From an uncultured Collinsella sp. (GTDB lineage: Bacteria; Actinomycetota; Coriobacteriia; Coriobacteriales; Coriobacteriaceae): DNA of 7,941 bases. Location: the NCBI GenBank assembly GCA_958352845.1, contig CATWQC010000044.1, positions 1-7,941 on the forward strand, given 5' to 3'. A program made the position numbers and the translations under genes. This document shows positions 5,875 to 7,941 of the stretch, piece by piece (position 1 is the stretch's first letter; each line of letters starts with the position of its first letter). Under the pieces are notes generated by a model. That model made no database searches. It had not been told where the DNA came from and saw nothing but the letters and a program-made list of their open reading frames with translations.

Positions 5875-6757
5875 GCAGACCAGCTCCCTTCAGAGCATCG
5901 GTAAGTGCGGCTCGCGTGTCGTCTGCCATGGGGCACAGCGGCATACGGTAGTTTGCCTCGATCATGCCCATCTGGGCGAGCGCTTCCTTGACGGGGATGG
6001 GGTTGACCTCGCTAAAGAGGGCATTGATGAGCGGCTGGCCGGCAATCTGGATATCGCGGGCGCGCTCCACGTCACCGTCCAGATAGGCGCGGCACATGTC
6101 GTGCACGAGCTGCGGCTGAACGTCTGCCCACACGCTGATGGTGCCCGAGGCGCCCAGGCTCATGAGCGGTACGGTAAGCGCGTCCTCGCCCGAGTACATG
6201 CGGAAGTCGTCTGACAGCAGGTGGGCGATCTTGGCCGCGTAGGCGACGTTGCCCGAGGCCTCCTTAATACCCATGATGTTGGGGTGTGCGGCCAGGCGTT
6301 CTACGTTGCGCTCGCTGATGCCGCAGCCACAGCGGCCGGGGATGTTGTACAGGATGCAGGGGATGTCCACGGCATCGGCGACGGTCTTAAAGTGCTGATA
6401 GATACCCTCTTCATTGGACTTGTTGTAGTAGGGGGTGATGAGCAGCAGACCGTCGGCGCCCAGGCCCTGATAGGTGAGCGACTTGGTGAGCATGGTCTGC
6501 GTGGAGTTGGAGCCCGAGCCGGCGATGACGGGGACGCGTCCTGCAACATGCTTGACCACGGCGGCGACGACGGAGTTGTCCTCGTCATCGGTCATCGTGG
6601 CACTCTCACCGGTGGTGCCCAGGGTGAGGATGGCGTCGGTGCCATTTTGCAAGTGGAAATCGATAAGGCGCTCGAGCGCGTCAAAGTCGACGCTGCCGTC
6701 CTTTTTAAACGGCGTGACGAGGGCGACGATCGAGCCCTCGAGGTTGCGGATATCCAT
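5867..6757 (-). CDS. dapA: 4-hydroxy-tetrahydrodipicolinate synthase (DapA unit, probably started internally)
   Basis: DapA condenses pyruvate with aspartate semialdehyde, the first committed step of diaminopimelate/lysine synthesis. Counted from the ATG at 6755-6757, the unit is 296 aa, the normal family length. It begins MDIRNLEGSIVALVTPF, exactly where free-standing DapA proteins begin. The TIM-barrel motifs are complete: GTTGES (47-52), TPYYN (108-112), YNIPGR (137-142) with Tyr137 and Arg142, the Schiff-base Lys165 in GIKEASG, and NPIPVKEAL (252-260). AAGGAG (6764-6769) lies 6 bases before this ATG. The same frame is open upstream into lysA without a stop, so the enzyme may be made free, fused or both. 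Compared with E. coli, the lysine-inhibition residues His53, His56 and Glu84 correspond to Asp57, Asp60 and Thr88, predicting weak or no feedback by lysine. The stop codon overlaps the TTG start region of dapB. Confidence 0.93.
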   Translation of the reverse strand: MDIRNLEGSIVALVTPFKKDGSVDFDALERLIDFHLQNGTDAILTLGTTGESATMTDDEDNSVVAAVVKHVAGRVPVIAGSGSNSTQTMLTKSLTYQGLGADGLLLITPYYNKSNEEGIYQHFKTVADAVDIPCILYNIPGRCGCGISERNVERLAAHPNIMGIKEASGNVAYAAKIAHLLSDDFRMYSGEDALTVPLMSLGASGTISVWADVQPQLVHDMCRAYLDGDVERARDIQIAGQPLINALFSEVNPIPVKEALAQMGMIEANYRMPLCPMADDTRAALTDALKGAGLLD

Positions 6758-7941
6758 GTTCTTCTCCTTCGCTTCCGCGATCTGGATGCGTTTGTTCCAT
6801 TGGGCGGCGACGGCCAGGCGCTCGTCCTGAGCGCGACGGCGGGCGCTTTCGGCGCGCGATTTGGCCAGCAGCTCGCGGCCGCACGGCAGCACGTCGAGCG
6901 TGGCAAAGTAATCGCCCGGGCGCTCGGCGCGTCGGATGAGGTCGGCCGAGCCATCGGGGCGCAGCAGGACCTCGGCGGAGCGCAGGCGGCCGTTGTAGTT
7001 GTAGCCCATGGAGTAGCCATGCGCGCCGGTGTCGTGAATCACGAGCACATCACCCATGTCGATATGCGGCAGCTCGCGGTCGATGGCGAACTTGTCATTG
7101 TTCTCGCACAGATTGCCCGTGATGTCGTACATGTTTGCGACGGGGGCTGCGGTTTTATCAGGACCGTTCGGCTGACCCATCACTGTGATGTGGTGGTAAG
7201 CGCCATACATGGCGGGACGAATGAGGTCGACGGCACTGGCGTCCACGCCGATATAGTTCTTGTAGATCTGCTTCTCGTGGATGGCCTTGGTGACCAGGCA
7301 GCCGTAGGGGCCCATCATAAAGCGGCCCATCTCGGTGCAGATGGCCACATCGCCCATGCCGGCAGGAACCAGGATCTCGTCGTATGCCGCGTGCACCCCC
7401 TCGCCGATGGCGTGAATGTCGTTGGCCTGCTGCTCGGGCAGATAGGGGATGCCGACGCCGCCGGACAGATTGATGAAGGCGACATGTGCGCCGGTCTCGC
7501 GCTCCAAGCGCACGGCAAGCTCAAAGAGGATGCGCGCGAGTTTGGGGTAGTAGTCGTTGGTGACGGTGTTGCTGGCAAGGAATGCGTGGATGCCAAAGTC
7601 CTCGGCGCCCTTGGCCTTGAGCATGCGGAACGCCTCGAAGAGCTGCTCGGTGGTCATGCCGTACTTGGAGTCGCCGGGGTTATCCATGATGCCGTTGGAA
7701 AGCTGGAACAGACCGCCCGGATTAAAGCGGCAGCTGACCGTCTTGGGGATGGGCCCCGCAACACGCTCAAAGAACTTGATGTGGCTGATGTCGTCAAAGT
7801 TGACGATGGCACCCAGCTTGTCGGCGAGCTCAAAGTCGGCAGCCGGCGTATCGTTGGACGAGAACATGATGTCGTGTCCCGTGATACCCAGCGAGCGGGC
7901 GATCATGAGCTCGGTATAGCTCGAGCAATCGCAGCCGCAGC
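5867..7941 (-). CDS. lysA: Open lysA-dapA reading frame: diaminopimelate decarboxylase (5'-truncated) joined in frame to DapA
   Basis: The minus-strand frame is open from the right edge to 5867. Bases 7941-6758 encode most of a fold-type III PLP decarboxylase, LysA, which converts meso-diaminopimelate to lysine. Reading from the edge it begins CGCDCSSYTEL; the true start and the PLP-binding Lys lie outside. Landmarks, counted from the Met at 7906, are RFNPGG (60-65), GIHAFLASN (105-113), NLSGGVGIPY (146-155), EMGRFMMGPYG (192-202), RPAMYGAYHH (230-239), CENND with the likely catalytic Cys267, and YNYNGRLRSAEVL (303-315). The decarboxylase fold should end near residue 340. A charged, Ala/Arg/Glu-rich and probably helical tail of about 44 residues (340-383) then leads straight into the DapA methionine (384) with no stop. 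GC-rich third positions in the tail show that it is genuinely coding. Either this is a LysA-DapA fusion, or lysA lost its stop while dapA keeps its own start. If not fused, lysA occupies about 6758-7941. Confidence 0.85.
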   Translation of the reverse strand, partial: CGCDCSSYTELMIARSLGITGHDIMFSSNDTPAADFELADKLGAIVNFDDISHIKFFERVAGPIPKTVSCRFNPGGLFQLSNGIMDNPGDSKYGMTTEQLFEAFRMLKAKGAEDFGIHAFLASNTVTNDYYPKLARILFELAVRLERETGAHVAFINLSGGVGIPYLPEQQANDIHAIGEGVHAAYDEILVPAGMGDVAICTEMGRFMMGPYGCLVTKAIHEKQIYKNYIGVDASAVDLIRPAMYGAYHHITVMGQPNGPDKTAAPVANMYDITGNLCENNDKFAIDRELPHIDMGDVLVIHDTGAHGYSMGYNYNGRLRSAEVLLRPDGSADLIRRAERPGDYFATLDVLPCGRELLAKSRAESARRRAQDERLAVAAQWNKRIQIAEAKEKNMDIRNLEGSIVALVTPFKKDGSVDFDALERLIDFHLQNGTDAILTLGTTGESATMTDDEDNSVVAAVVKHVAGRVPVIAGSGSNSTQTMLTKSLTYQGLGADGLLLITPYYNKSNEEGIYQHFKTVADAVDIPCILYNIPGRCGCGISERNVERLAAHPNIMGIKEASGNVAYAAKIAHLLSDDFRMYSGEDALTVPLMSLGASGTISVWADVQPQLVHDMCRAYLDGDVERARDIQIAGQPLINALFSEVNPIPVKEALAQMGMIEANYRMPLCPMADDTRAALTDALKGAGLLD
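5884..5888 (-). promoter_or_regulatory. Ribosome binding site deciding the TTG start of dapB
   Basis: GGGAG on the minus strand lies 9 bases before TTG (5872-5874), within the last codons of dapA. It supports the rare start codon over the internal ATG six codons later. Confidence 0.65.
6764..6769 (-). promoter_or_regulatory. Ribosome binding site before the internal dapA start
   Basis: AAGGAG on the minus strand lies 6 bases from the ATG at 6755-6757. It is as good as the site before dapH. It falls inside the continuous lysA-dapA frame, where it encodes part of the Glu-Ala-Lys-Glu-Lys tail, and it is the main evidence that DapA can be initiated separately. Confidence 0.7.

Overview
The window is GC-rich, densely coding bacterial DNA with short spacers. 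It carries the acetylase version of the diaminopimelate/lysine pathway, an L-lactate dehydrogenase, a 37-kDa-type nucleoid-associated protein and a DUF2974 hydrolase. Codon use, Gram-positive-style AAGGAG/GGGAG ribosome binding sites and the closeness of DapH to Bacillus-type enzymes suggest a fermentative, high-GC Gram-positive gut bacterium. A Coriobacteriia member such as Collinsella is my best guess. This is inference from style and gene content; no marker gene in the window proves it.

Left part (1-4233, plus strand). The C-terminal part of a class I/II PLP aminotransferase enters from the left edge. A relatively AT-rich spacer of about 200 bases follows, with two consecutive hairpins in front of ldh (start 879). 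A strong intrinsic terminator ends ldh. Next comes a DUF2974 serine-hydrolase-like gene (1957-3117), bracketed by two copies of a 33-base palindrome-ended repeat. A nucleoid-associated protein gene of the NdpA/NA37 family follows (about 3229-4233).

Middle (4234-4374). The plus-strand genes and the minus-strand dap cluster converge here. Two hairpin terminators lie in this gap: one nearly symmetric and bidirectional, and one directly behind dapH.

Right part (4375-7941, minus strand). This is a tight operon read right to left: lysA (start lies outside the window), dapA, dapB, dapH. LysA and DapA lie in one uninterrupted reading frame with no stop between them, yet a good internal ribosome binding site sits before the DapA methionine. 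dapB starts with TTG inside the end of dapA. Together the genes encode the first two steps (DapA, DapB), the N-acetylation branch (DapH) and the last step to lysine (LysA). Still needed, and not seen as certain members here, are the N-acetyl-diaminopimelate aminotransferase, the deacetylase and the epimerase. The partial aminotransferase at the left edge is only a possible candidate for the first of these.

I found no RNA genes, insertion sequences, CRISPR array or prophage. The most notable points are the lysA-dapA reading frame, replaced allosteric residues in both DapA and LDH, the paired repeats around the DUF2974 gene and the structured ldh leader.
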